From Symsagittifera roscoffensis (Eukaryota > Xenacoelomorpha > Acoela > Convolutidae): a stretch of DNA of 64,000 nt. Made by a program: the position numbers and the translations under genes. The notes under the pieces are model-generated. The model had not been told where the DNA came from, did no database searches, and saw nothing but the letters and a program-made list of their open reading frames with translations. Positions within the stretch are counted from its first letter, which is position 1, and each line of letters opens with the position of its first letter. The stretch covers positions 75,167,617 to 75,231,616 of the forward strand of contig NC_087063.1 in the NCBI RefSeq assembly GCF_963678635.1. The letters run 5' to 3'. Shown piece by piece: positions 12,132 through 23,617 of this stretch.

Positions 12132-12789
12132 ATTATTATTTACATTACTGTCAAGTCTTCTCATATTGACTGTAGAGTTGTGTTAAACATCTTCATGCAA
12201 AGGCCTGAAAGCACCCTTTGCTTCACTTTGCTATATATTTCTATTTGAAGGATCCGATGAAGTCATTTCGCACTTAAAGTGACTTTTTTTGCAAAACCCA
12301 TAGAGGAAACTTGCACACTGAAAAGATACTAGGAACTCAAAAATCTTATGCGACTATTTGAAGCAAAAAGCCACCCTATTTATTGCCAAGAAACCTTTAC
12401 AGTATCATTGAGAAATACTCCATTTACGAGAGGTGATTGAAGAACTGCAAATTTTTGAACTTAAAATTTTTTGAAATCTTCTTATTTGGTTTGACTACAA
12501 CTCGTATTGAGGACGATACATGTCGAAAAAATTTTTCTCTAATTTTTAGAGTACTTGTCTGAGGAAACGACTAACATGTGAAGAAGACAAGTGTTGATTT
12601 CGCTGTTTCAGTTTTGCAAATTGCAATTTTTTCCCTACCGTCATTGTACCAAGTAAAAAATTTAATCAAGGGTAGCAAATGGAACTTAATTGATAAATTT
12701 AGAACTTAGTTGATAAAATACTTTGGTCTGCAAAAATTTCAGTCTGTTTTTTCTGAAATGTTGACAGCGCTTTTTAAACAAGTTTTTGA

Positions 12790-13640
12790 TTGCTAGACTT
12801 TTCTGGAACTCCTAAAAATTGCAAAAGTAATTGCAATCCACAAAAAAGGTAGCAAAAAAACAACTAACTTTCAACTTTTTTTTTATTCATTATCAGTTTT
12901 TGCCAAACTTCTTGAGAAGCTAATCTTCAAAAAGTTGAACTAGTTGTTTGAAAAACTTAGTGCGTTTTATCAAAATCGTTTAGATCAAAGCGTGGCACTA
13001 TCAATGCTCTTAGATCGCTGATTGAGGAAATTAGGTTTCACTGGAATGATTCTTCCATCTTTACCCAGTGCGCAGTCCTTGACCTGAAAAAAGCTTTTGA
13101 CACTGCTGACAATGGTATGTGGCTGGATAAATGCGAATCATATGAACATAGGGGGCCTGTTTTTAATTTATTGAAATCGTATTTAGCAAACAGAAAACAA
13201 TATGTATACATTTCGAGAAAAAAGATCAAAAATCCTAGGAACAATTGAAATTGTGGTGTCTTTGGTGACCAACAGGGATCATTATTTGGCCCACTTCTAT
13301 TCATATTATTTTAAATGGTATAGAAAAAAGCACCAACCCTCAACAAAATAGTAAAAAACTATATGCTGATGATACAGTCATTAAAGTAACCTCTTCAGTA
13401 AAAAGTCTAAAAGCAGATAACCAAGAACGCTGAAATAAAACAGGGATTTTTGGTGTCCCACAGGGATCATTATTGGGCCCACTTCTATTCGTCTTATTTA
13501 TAGACGATATAGAAAAAGCAACAATTCTCAACAAGTTAGTAACATGTTACTTAATGCTGATGATATGATGATACAGTCATTAAAACAACCTCTTCAAAAA
13601 AAGTCTAAATGCAGATAACCAAGAACGCTGAAATAAAACT
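12790..13640 (+). mobile_element. non-LTR retrotransposon (LINE) reverse transcriptase remnant
   Basis: In order along the plus strand: LKIAKVIAIHKKG (RT N-terminal block), INALRSLIEEIRFHW, VLDLKKAFDT (catalytic block A), LLKSYLANRKQYVYIS, a GVPQGS-type block followed by GPLLFILF, and YADDTVIK (catalytic YADD, about 13360-13383). The order is that of Jockey/CR1/RTE-like non-LTR reverse transcriptases. Stops and frameshifts are frequent. The GVPQGS-to-YADD portion is present twice in tandem (about 13250-13440 and 13441-13640), the second copy reading GVPQGSLLGPLLFVLFIDDI. Confidence 0.75.
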
Positions 13641-14209
13641 AATTATTGTTTACCAAGCAACAAGTTAACACTTGATACTAAATTGTTTGATTAAAAATCA
13701 GCTGTTAAACTCTCTATAAATAGAAAAAAAAGCCAAAAATAGAAAAACTCAAAAGTTTCAATTATCATGAAATAATTATATATGAAGAATTAACATTGAA
13801 AAGCCCTACAAATTATTTTTAAAAAACAAAAAGCTAATACTGTGGCCTTTTTATAGACTCAAAAACTGTTTGTAGACAACTATAATTAAGCTGAAAATGA
13901 CCTGATAAATAATCTGATTTTACCTTTTTTTTTCGACAATTTTGTTTTTAGAAGTTATCTATTTCTATCAAACGGTAAGACTCTTCCCTTTCAAGTTTTT
14001 TGAGCAAGTTGGGCTCTCATTTCATGTTTTTCTTTCCCTCTATCTACAAGGTTATCCAAAAATTGTTTTTGTATCTCGCTCTGAGACGCGTGAAAACAGG
14101 CTTAATTCAGTCTTATCGCGCTCTCTCAAGTAATGTTTTTGTAAAAGAATTCTTCTTTTGTAATTCTGTTTTTGTAATGACTTCGCTTGGAAACAGTTTA
14201 TTGTTCTGA

Positions 14210-14745
14210 CTTTCGATACGAAAGTAACGGAATATTTGTGCTCGGGGTGGGTTTTTTTTTCTTCAGACAAATTTCGACTTTTTAACTAGCCATTTTTGAC
14301 TGAAATTTTTTTTATCATTCGAAAGCTATTGTTGTCCTGAGCCTAAATTTGAAAAAATATTTTACCTGTGATCATTTTTTGTAAAGTTATGAGGGTTTCA
14401 AGATTGCCATTTTGACCAATTTGGGACAATTAACGCGCGATATAATTCGCGCTATTAACGCGTAAGTGGATATTTTATTCGTCTTAGAAATCATTCCAAA
14501 TTGTTCGAAAGAAGCTTATTTGCCATAATTGGTTTGTTACAAGGAGCAAAAAATATTGTTTTTAACTTTATATGGCGTGTGGGGGGATGATTTTCATAGA
14601 AAAATCTTTAAATTAAAATTTTTTTGTTTTTTCGTTTTGTTTTATTTCATTTTTTTTTATTTCGTTTATGTTATTACTGCTCCATAAACTTTAAAAGGCA
14701 GTCCGAACTTTCAGGGCTTCGCTCTGATACGGGCAGTCTTGTTAT
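14210..14745. repeat. dispersed repeat family C, copy 2
   Basis: One end carries ATATTTGTGCTCGGGGTGGG, also seen inverted near 34850. The other end carries the inverse of CAAGACTGCYCGTATCAG. The body contains ATGAGGGTTTCAAGATTGCC and GGGACAATTAACGCGCG blocks that recur near 32200 and 49100. Confidence 0.5.
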
Positions 14746-15258
14746 TTTCATGTCATGTAATTATTGAGCGACGAGACTGTGTTTGTGGGACAACTTCGAA
14801 CCTACAGGTTTATTGAACTTATCTCTTTAACGCCATCAAATTCAAGGCAAGTGAGTTTGTTTGATTTGTCTATAGCCTTTCATCTTCACGTTTCCGTTTG
14901 ACCAAACACACATCAATTGGTTGAACCGAATAAATAACTCTCTGATATAAAATCATTTGATGTTTACAAAATGTTTAGTATGTCTAGATGATTTCACTTC
15001 TGTTCACAGCTGAAACAATTCCCAACAACAGCTAAAATTGATTATTGTAACAATATTCAGAATTGGTATCATTAGTATAAGACACGCAAAAACTGCAATT
15101 TACTTGTAAAGGTACTTTCTCATTTCCTTATATAGTAAGGTCGAAGGTTAAAAGGTAAGTTCAAAAAATAAAGCTGTGTTGTGAGGTTGTTTTATGGCCA
15201 ATCACCATGACTTTCTTCCAAATCAGTTGAATGAAGAACGAAATTGACCAACAGCAAA

Positions 15259-15475
15259 TTTAGCCCCCTCCACCTCCACCCTCAGGGATTCGATCCCCTG
15301 CCAACCCAGAGGGTCTCCCCTTTGTACTATTTTGAGACATCGATTTTTGGTTGACTGACCTTAAACGTTTTCTAAAGGCGGCTTTGGTGCCAATATGCAC
15401 TAATGTTGAGAGGGTAGCGCGCGCCGAAAAAAAAACACGTTTTTTTTGGTCATTTTTTTCAACCATAATTTTGAT
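15259..15475. mobile_element. MITE family A, truncated copy
   Basis: Contains the family interior (CTCAGGGATTCGATCCCCTG, AAAGGCGGCTTTGGTGCC, GCGCGCGCCGAAAA) but lacks both complete terminal inverted repeats. Confidence 0.65.
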
Positions 15476-16600
15476 AACTGTAACTTAGTTGAAAATAAGT
15501 TTTTAAAACACACCAAGCAAACCATCTTATAAAGTTTGAAATAGATGATTCAAATGCTCTAATACAATACAGGCTTTACCGTGATAACATATGGACAACT
15601 TTGTTAAATCTGTTTCGCTCAATTTTTTCTTATAGCTTAACCAATTTAAATCAGAACACAAATACGATTTTCTCAAAATTATGTCAAATTCGTTCATAGG
15701 CTTAGTGCTGATAATGATTTGTCTTAAAAAATTCATATTAGATAACTGAAAACCTAAGAGGTGAGGTCAGTTAAATCGCCCATTCAGCAAGAAGTTTATT
15801 CAAGTTACATGACCGCGGGTATTGCTCTCATTGCGTTATTTGCCGAAACTTGCAGCTTTGGTGAGACGGTTTTAACTAAATTTTATCAGATGGACCAAAC
15901 AACTCGAATGTTTGTTTTGATGAGAACTTAAATCTTTCATGGCCATAAATTCATTATGCTACTGAGCTTATCCCAATTCAATTACTTCAAATTTTCACAA
16001 ATTTTGTTGTCTTGAAGACGGGCTGAAGAAATTTTGATTTTTCTCAGCACAAACCCTGAAGCAAACGTTTTATAAAGTCTTCTGATTTAAAATAAAAGAT
16101 TCCCACAGTAAGTGAAAAACATTAACTAACTAATCAAACCGTTAAACCTAAAACCATTCTCTCAAATTTTAGTGAAAAAAAGTCCGAAAAGTGGCATTGA
16201 CAAAAAATGAAATGGGGAAAAAAGAAAAAATCAAGAAAAACGTTTTTGATTGAAATGATTTAAAACTGCAAAACTATTTTTTCAAGAATTCTCATTAGTC
16301 AAACCTGTAAAAAGCTTTATTTATTAAGAAAAACTCTGATCAAAGCTTTAACCACTATTAATTGTCGCATGCTACGAGTCGTCGCATCATGCTGCGTGTA
16401 GTCGTTTTTTACAAATGCTACGAGTGGTCGCTTGCGACGAATTGTCGCCGTGCCCTTAGGGTATCAATTCAATTGTGGATTTAGGACGCACTGAATTCTA
16501 TAATATACATTTCTCTCTGATCCTCACCCAAAGTGCTTCCTAAATGCATATTCGGTGCGAAGGCTACGATGGAGTGAGAGATTATAGTAATAACCTACAA

Positions 16601-17007
16601 CAGGGGCTGATCTAAGATTTTCTCGAGAGGGGCGGATTTTCAAAAATTTTGTCGAACTTTTTTTTAGGCCGACCAAATTGGTTTTTCGAGCTCTTCTAAA
16701 GCACTAAAAATTCTCTATTTTGATCAAAATTTCTGCGCCGCAGGAAAAATTTTGAAAAAAAACAGGCCAAAAAAGGCGTTTTTAAGCACTTATTGGACAA
16801 TTTTGACCAAAAAATCGCATTTTTTCGGCGCCCGCTCTCCCTCAAAATTAGTATATATTGGCGCCAAAGGCGCATTTAGAAAAATTGTAGGGACCGTCAC
16901 CAAAAATGGATATCTCAAATTAGTAAAAAGGGGTACTATTAGCCGTTTTTTACAAATTGGGTTGGCGGGGGGGGGGGGGTCCTAAATCCACCCTAAATCT
17001 GCCCCTG
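16601..17007. mobile_element. MITE family A, full copy upstream of sacsin-like gene
   Basis: Termini CAGGGGCTGATCTAAG and CTAAATCTGCCCCTG, with flanking octamers ACCTACAA (16593-16600) and AACTACAA (17008-17015) matching at 7 of 8 positions. It lies inverted relative to the 9707 copy. It ends about 145 bp upstream of the proposed sacsin-like start codon, in promoter or 5' UTR territory. Confidence 0.8.
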
Positions 17008-17092
17008 AACTACAAAGTTATATTTTTTGTTCAATCATGAAAACATCGTCGATGAAAAGTTAGACAATTAATAATCTTGACTAATTTTTCAG

Positions 17093-17152
17093 CAACCGCC
17101 GGAAAATTAAAAAAAGTGTTTGATTGCTATCTGATTGCGAGGGACGAAGAAG
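17093..17152 (+). promoter_or_regulatory. probable 5' UTR of sacsin-like gene
   Basis: A good acceptor (CTAATTTTTCAG, ending 17092) precedes this stretch. In the frame of the sacsin domain there is a TGA at 17132 and then ATG at 17153, so this short part is most simply untranslated sequence spliced to an unseen 5' exon. Confidence 0.5.
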
Positions 17153-17278
17153 ATGCAGCTAGGCGTTGGGTTCAGACAGGAGGAGCCGATCACTCGGAGG
17201 ATTCGGAATCTCCTCAAAGACTACCCCGATGGACTCCCGATTGCGAAGGAGATGCTTCAAAATGCAGACGACGCTCAT
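17153..17278 (+). CDS. SACS: sacsin-like exon 1 (N-box of ATPase repeat 1)
   Basis: Starts MQLGVGFRQEEPITRRIRNL and ends in EMLQNADDAH, the ATP-binding N-box of sacsin/HSP90-type GHKL folds. The start is chosen because ATG 17153 is the only Met in frame after the TGA at 17132 and falls just before the usual sacsin-repeat onset. The donor is CAT|GTGAGA in phase 0. A different overlapping frame here is a shadow. The alternative is that the first coding exon lies upstream and splices in near 17159, but the sequence before 17159 is not pyrimidine-rich. Confidence 0.8.
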
Positions 17279-17688
17279 GTGAGAATTTTAGTTCTAAGAA
17301 AAAAGTACTTGTAAGATCATAAAGAATTAATTCTAAAATCAAGAAGATTTAGTTATAAAAAACCACAAGAATTAGTTATAAAAAACATTATTTCTAAGGA
17401 CATTATTTCTAAGCCACAAAAGTAAAAACTGTGTACTTTTTTTCGATTCGCACTCCTCGGAATGGTGAAACTTTGCAATTTCACTTCTCTTTTCCATGTG
17501 CGTTTTTGAATTTTTGCATAAAACAAATCATAGGACAGCAAATTAGATATGTATGAAAGCAAAATATATAGCAGCAAAGTATGTCGCCAAAATTAGAAAA
17601 AAACCTTGTCACTAAGTATAGCTAAAGCTTTGTTGTGTCTATTATTGGAAAAGCTACGCATAATTAAAAAATGAGCATAATTTGACAG
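17279..17688 (+). other. sacsin-like intron 1
   Basis: A 410-bp GT-AG intron (GTGAGA...TTTGACAG). No gene or repeat was seen within it. Confidence 0.75.
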
Positions 17689-17870
17689 GCAACAGAGACA
17701 GCTATGCTTCTGGACAAACGCGACTTCTCCGGCAGGAGAACCACATTAATCAGCGAGGGAATGGCTTCGTTCCAGGGTCCGGCACTGGTGTTCTGGAATA
17801 ACCAGCAGTTCTAGGAGTCAGATTTTGACAATATCTGCAAGCTGGGAGGATATACTAAAGCTGGCAACAG
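17689..17870 (+). CDS. SACS: sacsin-like exon 2, interrupted by TAG
   Basis: Encodes ATETAMLLDKRDF, LISEGMASFQGPALVFWNNQ and then, after an in-frame TAG at 17812-17814, ESDFDNICKLGGYTKAGN. The exon runs from the AG at 17687-17688 to AACAG|GTGAAA and exits in phase 2. The segment matches the sacsin-repeat region between the N-box and the glycine-rich lid, where family members have GPALxxxNxxxFTExDxxxI. The TAG falls at the position normally occupied by T or S. The sequence around it is well conserved on both sides, so the stop is not explained by an intron boundary. The TTCTAG sequence would define only a 27-nt intron removing conserved residues. Confidence 0.85.
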
Positions 17871-19040
17871 GTGAAATTTAATTAATTTGAATCATTGATA
17901 TCAAATTTACTGGAATTATCTGACGATTCCAATTGTCAAGCCTGTTTATTATTTTATGTTGAAATAAAAAAATAAGAAACTGTTTGAAAAAATTCCCTTT
18001 TTACTCCCAGTTTTTAGGTTTTAATTTAATAAGGGCGAATCAATCAAAACATGCCAAATTTTTATCAAGAAAATCAAAGCGTTTCAAAACTTGGTCGAAA
18101 AAAAAAAAGAAACATAAATTCAGCACCCCAACCTGGGAAAGTCTGATTGCGCAAGATTACTTCGGGGTTGCCATGTATTTTCTATAAAACACCACAAATA
18201 ATATTATACATCTAAAAACCAACTGCCCAACACTGGTTTGTTGGAATCCTGGGAAGCTAAAACAACTGCCCAACACCTATTCTGGTGCTAACAACTTTTT
18301 AGGGAATTTAACGAAAGTTTTTTGTCGTCGTTAAGTCCAAACAAAGTGTGAACTTCTTTTTCTTCCTCCCACTTTTGATTTTTCTAACTTCTGGCACAGC
18401 ACAGAGAGTTCGAAAAAATCAGTTCGAGGATATCTATAAAATCATTTTTTCCTAAATCTTACGAAAACGCAATCAATTGTCGTGGGGTGAAACCAAAAAA
18501 AAAGATAAAAATAAGGGTTAACTGATCATTGTGGCCTTCATTGAAAAGATAACTTCTAATTATTTCAAACAATGGAAACAATTATTTTATGACAGATTTT
18601 TTTTGTGGTGCAAATTAACCTGGCTTAAGTTAATGCATGAAGTTGTGTGTGCGTTTGGCGTATCGGTAAGGCACTTAATTGCTTAATTGATAAAGGATAT
18701 ACTTCTTAGTTCGTGCAATTTCTTCAGGATAAAACAAAAAGAAGGGTAAGCTCATATTCAAACAAAAGTAACTTATTTCAAACACCTGTAAGAAGTGGAG
18801 AGAACCTAAAATAAAGCTTTGGCCTGAACAATAGAATAACTCTTTTGAGTTTATTTTTTAACTTTTAAGTGCCAAGAAGCTCTGCAAGAAATTTTAAAAA
18901 CTGGCTTTCTTTTTATAAGATTAAATTTTTCTTAGTTTAATCAACCTAATTTTAAATCACGAATGTTACTGCTTGCTTTATCCGCTCGAATTTTACTAAA
19001 ACTTTCAAATCAGTTTTTATCGACAATTTTCTTTGGAAAT

Positions 19041-19215
19041 CATTACGAGGCCAAACTGTGCACTGGATAGGCGCATGATTTTGCGTCTCTATGTTCCTGG
19101 GTTCCAGAGACAAGTCCTTAAACAATTTAAAATTTTGTCTGAACGATCGAGGAAAATGATAAAACAAAAGAAAAACAAAGGGATGAGCGTCTTTGTTGCG
19201 GAAAAAATGAATTAA
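19041..19215. mobile_element. MITE family B, copy with one clear terminus
   Basis: Begins CATTACGAGGCCAAACTGTG followed by CACTGGATAGGCGC, the same terminus as copies near 47588, 54494 and 55322. The opposite inverted terminus is missing or too decayed to see. Confidence 0.65.
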
Positions 19216-20081
19216 TTTTTCGTTTTGACAACTGAAAATGATGAGTAACTTTGCCTTTTAAATTATGTCATTTGAATCATGTCCCAAAAAGAGCATGTCT
19301 CATATCGCTCGACTCTTGCGATGGCTCTTTATAGAACCTAAGTTTGCCTGAAAAAAAAACTAAAAAGTGAAAGCTTAAAACTAAAACGCACTCATATACA
19401 AAGTTCCTCCCCATTTTCCTTTGTCAAAACGAAAATCCTTTAAAAATTGCACGAGAATCATTTCTAAGAATTTTAAAGCAACAGAATTTCAAGATAAGAA
19501 AATCTCACAGTTATAATTATTTTCAGTCATAATTTTTTACTGCTAGTGTTTTAACTGTGTTGCTCTCACCTTGTTCTGCTGTAAGATTTAAGGTTTTAAG
19601 AACATGTCCAGCCCGATGTGAACTTCAGACATCTTGAAATAGGCTTCCACGTTTTTTCATTTTTCCACCATGTTGGAAAATAAAATTGAAATATAACTAA
19701 GGAACATCAATGTTTCAGAAAAAAATGATAGTAGGGATGATATTTTTGATGTTTTGATGAAAATTTGATCGAAAATTGCTAAAAAAGACAAACTGCGAAT
19801 AGAAAAGTGATGTAATTCTCGCATTAACTATTCTGCGACAAACCGAGCTAAAGTTTTTATCGGTTTTCTTTTTTTGTAAAATTTGTAAAAAAAAAATTGC
19901 GTTTTTGTTTTTCAAAAAATGATAGTTTTTTTTTCACAAGTTTACTGGCGACTTGTTCTCAGTGCTCTATAAATATAAGAAAAATCAACTTTTTAGAGTT
20001 TGCAAATTTTTGGTCTATTTTTAAAAAAAGTTTTGGTCTTTTTTTTAAATCAATTTTTTGCAACGTCAAGAAGCGCGTCCA

Positions 20082-20391
20082 GACAATTCAGCCAACAACA
20101 ATTCAGTCGGTTTGAAATTCAGACAATTCAGCCAAGTCAAATCATCCAATAATAGTGACCGCCACAGTCACATCAACGTGTTGTCAGCTTGCCAACAGAT
20201 GGCAGGACTCTATACGAAATTTAAAGCCAGTTAACCGGTAACCTTGAACTGAGAAATAAATCCATTTCCAAATTTTTTCGAAGTTAGCGTTTTGCAAAAC
20301 TACCTGAATTATTTTAGGCTGAATTGTTTTTATATTTTTGGCTGAATTGTCGGAATTTCAATTTGGCTGAATTGTCTTTGTCCGAATTGTC
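20082..20391. mobile_element. TIR element with GACAATTCAGCC repeats
   Basis: The left end has two direct copies of GACAATTCAGCCAA within 50 bp. The right end has two inverted copies (TTGGCTGAATTGTC) and a terminal GAATTGTC. A terminal inverted repeat with subterminal motif iterations, no coding capacity and about 310 bp total indicates a MITE-like element inside intron 2. Confidence 0.7.
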
Positions 20392-20772
20392 AGTGCACCT
20401 CAAGAAGACCTGAAAAAAAAGCCCCAAGTAAATGATTTTTTTCTTAGTTTGTTATTCAATTTTTTGAGTTCAAACTTTGTCGATCATGCTCAATCCATTA
20501 ACCTTATGCGCATTCATGTAGTTCTCTCTTCACACTATGCAATAACGACACTAATTTCAAAAAAAAAAACATTTTTTTAAAGTTTTTTTTAATTAAAGTT
20601 GTTTGAACTTTGTGTGCTACTTGCACAGCAACCGACTGTCCTTGTTTTTGTTAGCAAATAATAAATAATGATTGAAGTTCTATTTGAGTCCACTCGCTCT
20701 ACATATAATCATATTTTTATATTACAAAATGACTTTTTTTTCTTTTAATTGAAATGCATTTTGTTTTCACAG

Positions 20773-22556
20773 CCAAAAAGTTGGGAAATTTGGACTGGGC
20801 TTCAACGCTGTTTACAACATTACAGATGCTCCTCTGATTCTGAGTGGAAAGCATCTTTGTGTATTCGACCCCCACGAACGACTAATCCCAAACCCAAAAG
20901 GGGGAACTAAGATTGATCTTACAGAAGATGGTACAGTAGACATACTCTGCGATCAACTCGCTCCTTTTGAGGATATTTTTGGGTACAAACTGGAAATAAC
21001 GAAACGAGGTCACCCGTACAAAGGCACTATTTTCCGATTACCGTTGAGAACAGAGGAACACCAAGTTTGGAGTGATTTTGGAAAGAAACCGTACTTGGTT
21101 GGCGACGCACAGAGTCTGCTTGAGATGTACGAAAAAATGGCGAACAGGTATCTGATTTTTTTGCAGTTTGTTGATTCAATTGGTCTGTACGAATGGGATC
21201 CTGGTCGTCTGAACTGGCAGCAGAAAGTTCAAGTTAAACGTAAAATTGCGTCATTTGATCCTTTTGTCAGTTTTCCGACTCGTGTTTTATGTAACTCCTA
21301 TCTGAATGATAACTATACCTATAGTTACAAATTAGCGATTACTGAAAAAAAGTATCCGAAAGTATTCCTCAGAAGTTATTCCTCACAAAATTTCAGCTGG
21401 GAAATATTTGTAACGGTTTCGCAGTTGGATCGAAGGTTGGTAGGAGGTATTGCATTTCAAAATTCAGACACAGTCGTTGTCAACACCTCGTGCGAAGCCT
21501 CAGCCCCTCTGTTCTGTTTTCTGCCCCTCCCTCTTCCTGAAGATACAGGACTCCCTTTCCTGGTCAACGGAAACTTTGCCGTGTCCTGTTCTAGACGCCA
21601 GTTGGACATTGAGACCGGGGATGATAAATCCGAAGAAAAATCCATCAATGCCCAATGGAACCAGCGGATTTTGAATGAAGCTGTTCTAAAGTCACTTTTA
21701 ATAACACTTCTCGCCAAAACACCTGAGCAGCAGAAATTATTCTCACTTTTTCCAAAACCACCCGGAACCCTAGTCCCAGATGTTAGATCATTAGTTGACA
21801 AATTTTATAAGTGTTTGATTGAAAACTCGGATGTAAAAATTTTCGAATCCATTAATAAAATGGGAAGATTTGCTCTGTGTGATCAAAATGTTACTTTCTT
21901 ACCAATAATTGCCGACGAAAATTTTCGACAAAGCGTCATTGCTTGTCTCAGAGCAACTTCAACCGAAAAAACTTGGATATCTTTGCCATCCGAAATTCAT
22001 AAATACCTGGTCGAAAGTTGCAGGTCGTTTATGATGCAAAAGACCGCAAATCTAGAATCTTTGGCGATTCTGATATTACAACAAGCCACCTTATTTATGG
22101 CTGATTTAAAAAGTGACTATTTAGCAGTGCTTCATTACGCAATCGACCTTGATTTCAGCCAAGCTGTTACAAACTGTTTGAAAAATTACCGATGTTTCTG
22201 GGTGAACAATGAACATCAAATTCAAATGAAGTATGTACACGAACTAATTTTACCATCTGCTGAAATCTCAAAAATGCTGTATTTCACCAGATTGTATTTT
22301 CCTGCGGATGAAATGGAATTGAGCGCTCGACATTTGAACAAATGTGTGAACACGTTAGGAATGCACAAGAAAACTTTAACAACGAAAGCTGTCGAAGATA
22401 TTGTCAACCAGTTAAAGAAACAGGTGGATATTGCCGAAGCAAAGCGAATATTCGAGACTTTTGTCACTCACATAGAACAACGTCAAAACTTGTATAAAAA
22501 TGATGTGGTGTGTTACCTGAAGAAGAATCTATTCATTCCTTTGACATCTGAAGCAG
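20773..22556 (+). CDS. SACS: sacsin-like exon 3 (rest of repeat 1)
   Basis: The exon begins after TTTTCAC AG at 20772, the first base completing a split Ser codon. It encodes KVGKFGLGFNAVYNITDAP, the glycine-rich ATP-lid box of the GHKL fold, then HLCVFDPHERLIPNP and GTIFRLPLR, hallmarks of a sacsin (SIRPT) repeat. The remaining about 500 residues are the helical middle region, including FCFLPLPLPEDTGLPFLVNG and NFAVSCSRRQL, which resemble the FLPLP...VHVNGxFxLxxxRR block of sacsin-family proteins. The frame is open throughout. The donor is GCAG|GTAATT at 22556 in phase 1. No stop or frameshift occurs in this exon. Confidence 0.92.
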
Positions 22557-23617
22557 GTAATTTTCATAAGCAATTTTAACTTAAAATCAGCTTGATGTGC
22601 TAATTTTACATTATTTTGGTCTGCTTCTTTCAATCATAATCTCAAGTTTGAAACTTGTTAATGTTAAATAATTTTGCGATATTGAGAATTAATGAAAAGC
22701 TTAGCTTTTGTCTAGGCATAGTTGCTTTCTGTTATTTCCCACATTGCAGACTGAGTGGGTTTTGCTGAGCGATTTAAGGTCTTTTTTGCGTCCAAAACTG
22801 TCAGTTGGTATGTTAAAAAATATATTCGAAAATTCATTGCGTAAAGCAGGCGAGTAGAGCAATTAAAGCAAGTACAGCAGCTTATCAAGCTTAGAAGCCA
22901 GCTTTTAAATTAACCAACAAAACTTTCACAACCTAAATTTTATTGAAAAAGTACCTTAAAAAGTTAATATGTCAAAAAAAAAACGAAAATAAGCTGAATG
23001 TTTTGTGTTTTTTTTTTCGAAAGAGTTTTGTTTTTGTTTTTGTTAAGAGCTTTACAACTACAACCAGGGGTCGACCTTTTTTTTAGGTCGACCAAATTGA
23101 TTTTCCGAGCTCTCCAAAAGCTTTAAAAAACCCTGTTTTGGTGTCAAATTTTCTGCGCCGGAGGCAAAATTTTGAAAAACAGGCCAAAAAAGGCATTTTT
23201 AGGCACTTTTTAGAAAATTTTGACCAAAAGTTAGTATTTATTGGCGCCGAAGACTCCCTGATAAAAATTTTAGGGTAACTCGCCAAAAATAAATATCTCA
23301 AAATAGTACAAAGGGGGACGCTTTGAGTCGGCAGGGGGTCAAATCCCTGAAAGGAAAAAGGCGTCCTCCCCGCCCCCCCCCTAACTCCACTACTGACTAC
23401 AACTGTACTCAATTGAAGCCATGATGCTTTCAAGCTTAGTTTTTGCTCCTCTGCTGTCTTGATACATTGATATACGCACAAAAATAACAACACAAAATCG
23501 TGTTTTAATCATTTTTTTTGTATTACCCGGTCAAAACTTTCTCAACTACTTTCACTCTTCTTTTGACCCGAGTGTTATTTGAAATTTCGTGACCATATAA
23601 ATCATTGATTGTTCCAG
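22557..23617 (+). other. sacsin-like intron 3
   Basis: A 1,061-bp GT-AG intron in phase 1, GTAATT...TTGTTCCAG, containing one complete MITE family A insertion at 23065-23395. The rest is AT-rich. Confidence 0.8.
23065..23395. mobile_element. MITE family A copy with perfect 8-bp target duplication
   Basis: The element starts CAGGGGTCGACC and ends CTAACTCCACTACTG, with decayed termini. It is flanked by identical octamers ACTACAAC at 23057-23064 and 23396-23403. The perfect 8-bp duplication places the family in a superfamily that makes 8-bp duplications, most likely hAT. Confidence 0.85.

Larger units (their letters stand above)
17871..20772 (+). other. sacsin-like intron 2 (2.9 kb, repeat-bearing)
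   Basis: GT-AG intron in phase 2, GTGAAA...TTCACAG. It contains the MITE family B copy at 19041-19215 and the GACAATTCAGCC element at 20082-20391. A weak tRNA-like stretch lies at 18645-18720. The remainder is AT-rich with no exon support. Confidence 0.75.

Noticed and set aside
16365-16450. Cluster of GCTACGAGTSGTCGC words
   Set aside because: Three loose copies in 80 bp with no arms or spacing rule; a CRISPR-like or regulatory reading is not supportable in this eukaryotic context.
17077-17322. 81-codon ORF overlapping sacsin exon 1
   Set aside because: Different frame from the QNADD-encoding frame, no homology; a shadow.
17788-17814. A 27-nt intron ending TTCTAG that would remove the TAG
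   Set aside because: In frame, but too short for a metazoan spliceosomal intron, and it would delete the conserved VFWNNQQF segment of the ATPase repeat.
18645-18720. tRNA-like stretch GGCGTATCGGTAAGGCAC with a weak B box
   Set aside because: The A box is acceptable but the B box and stems are poor; it could be an old SINE piece, not enough to annotate.
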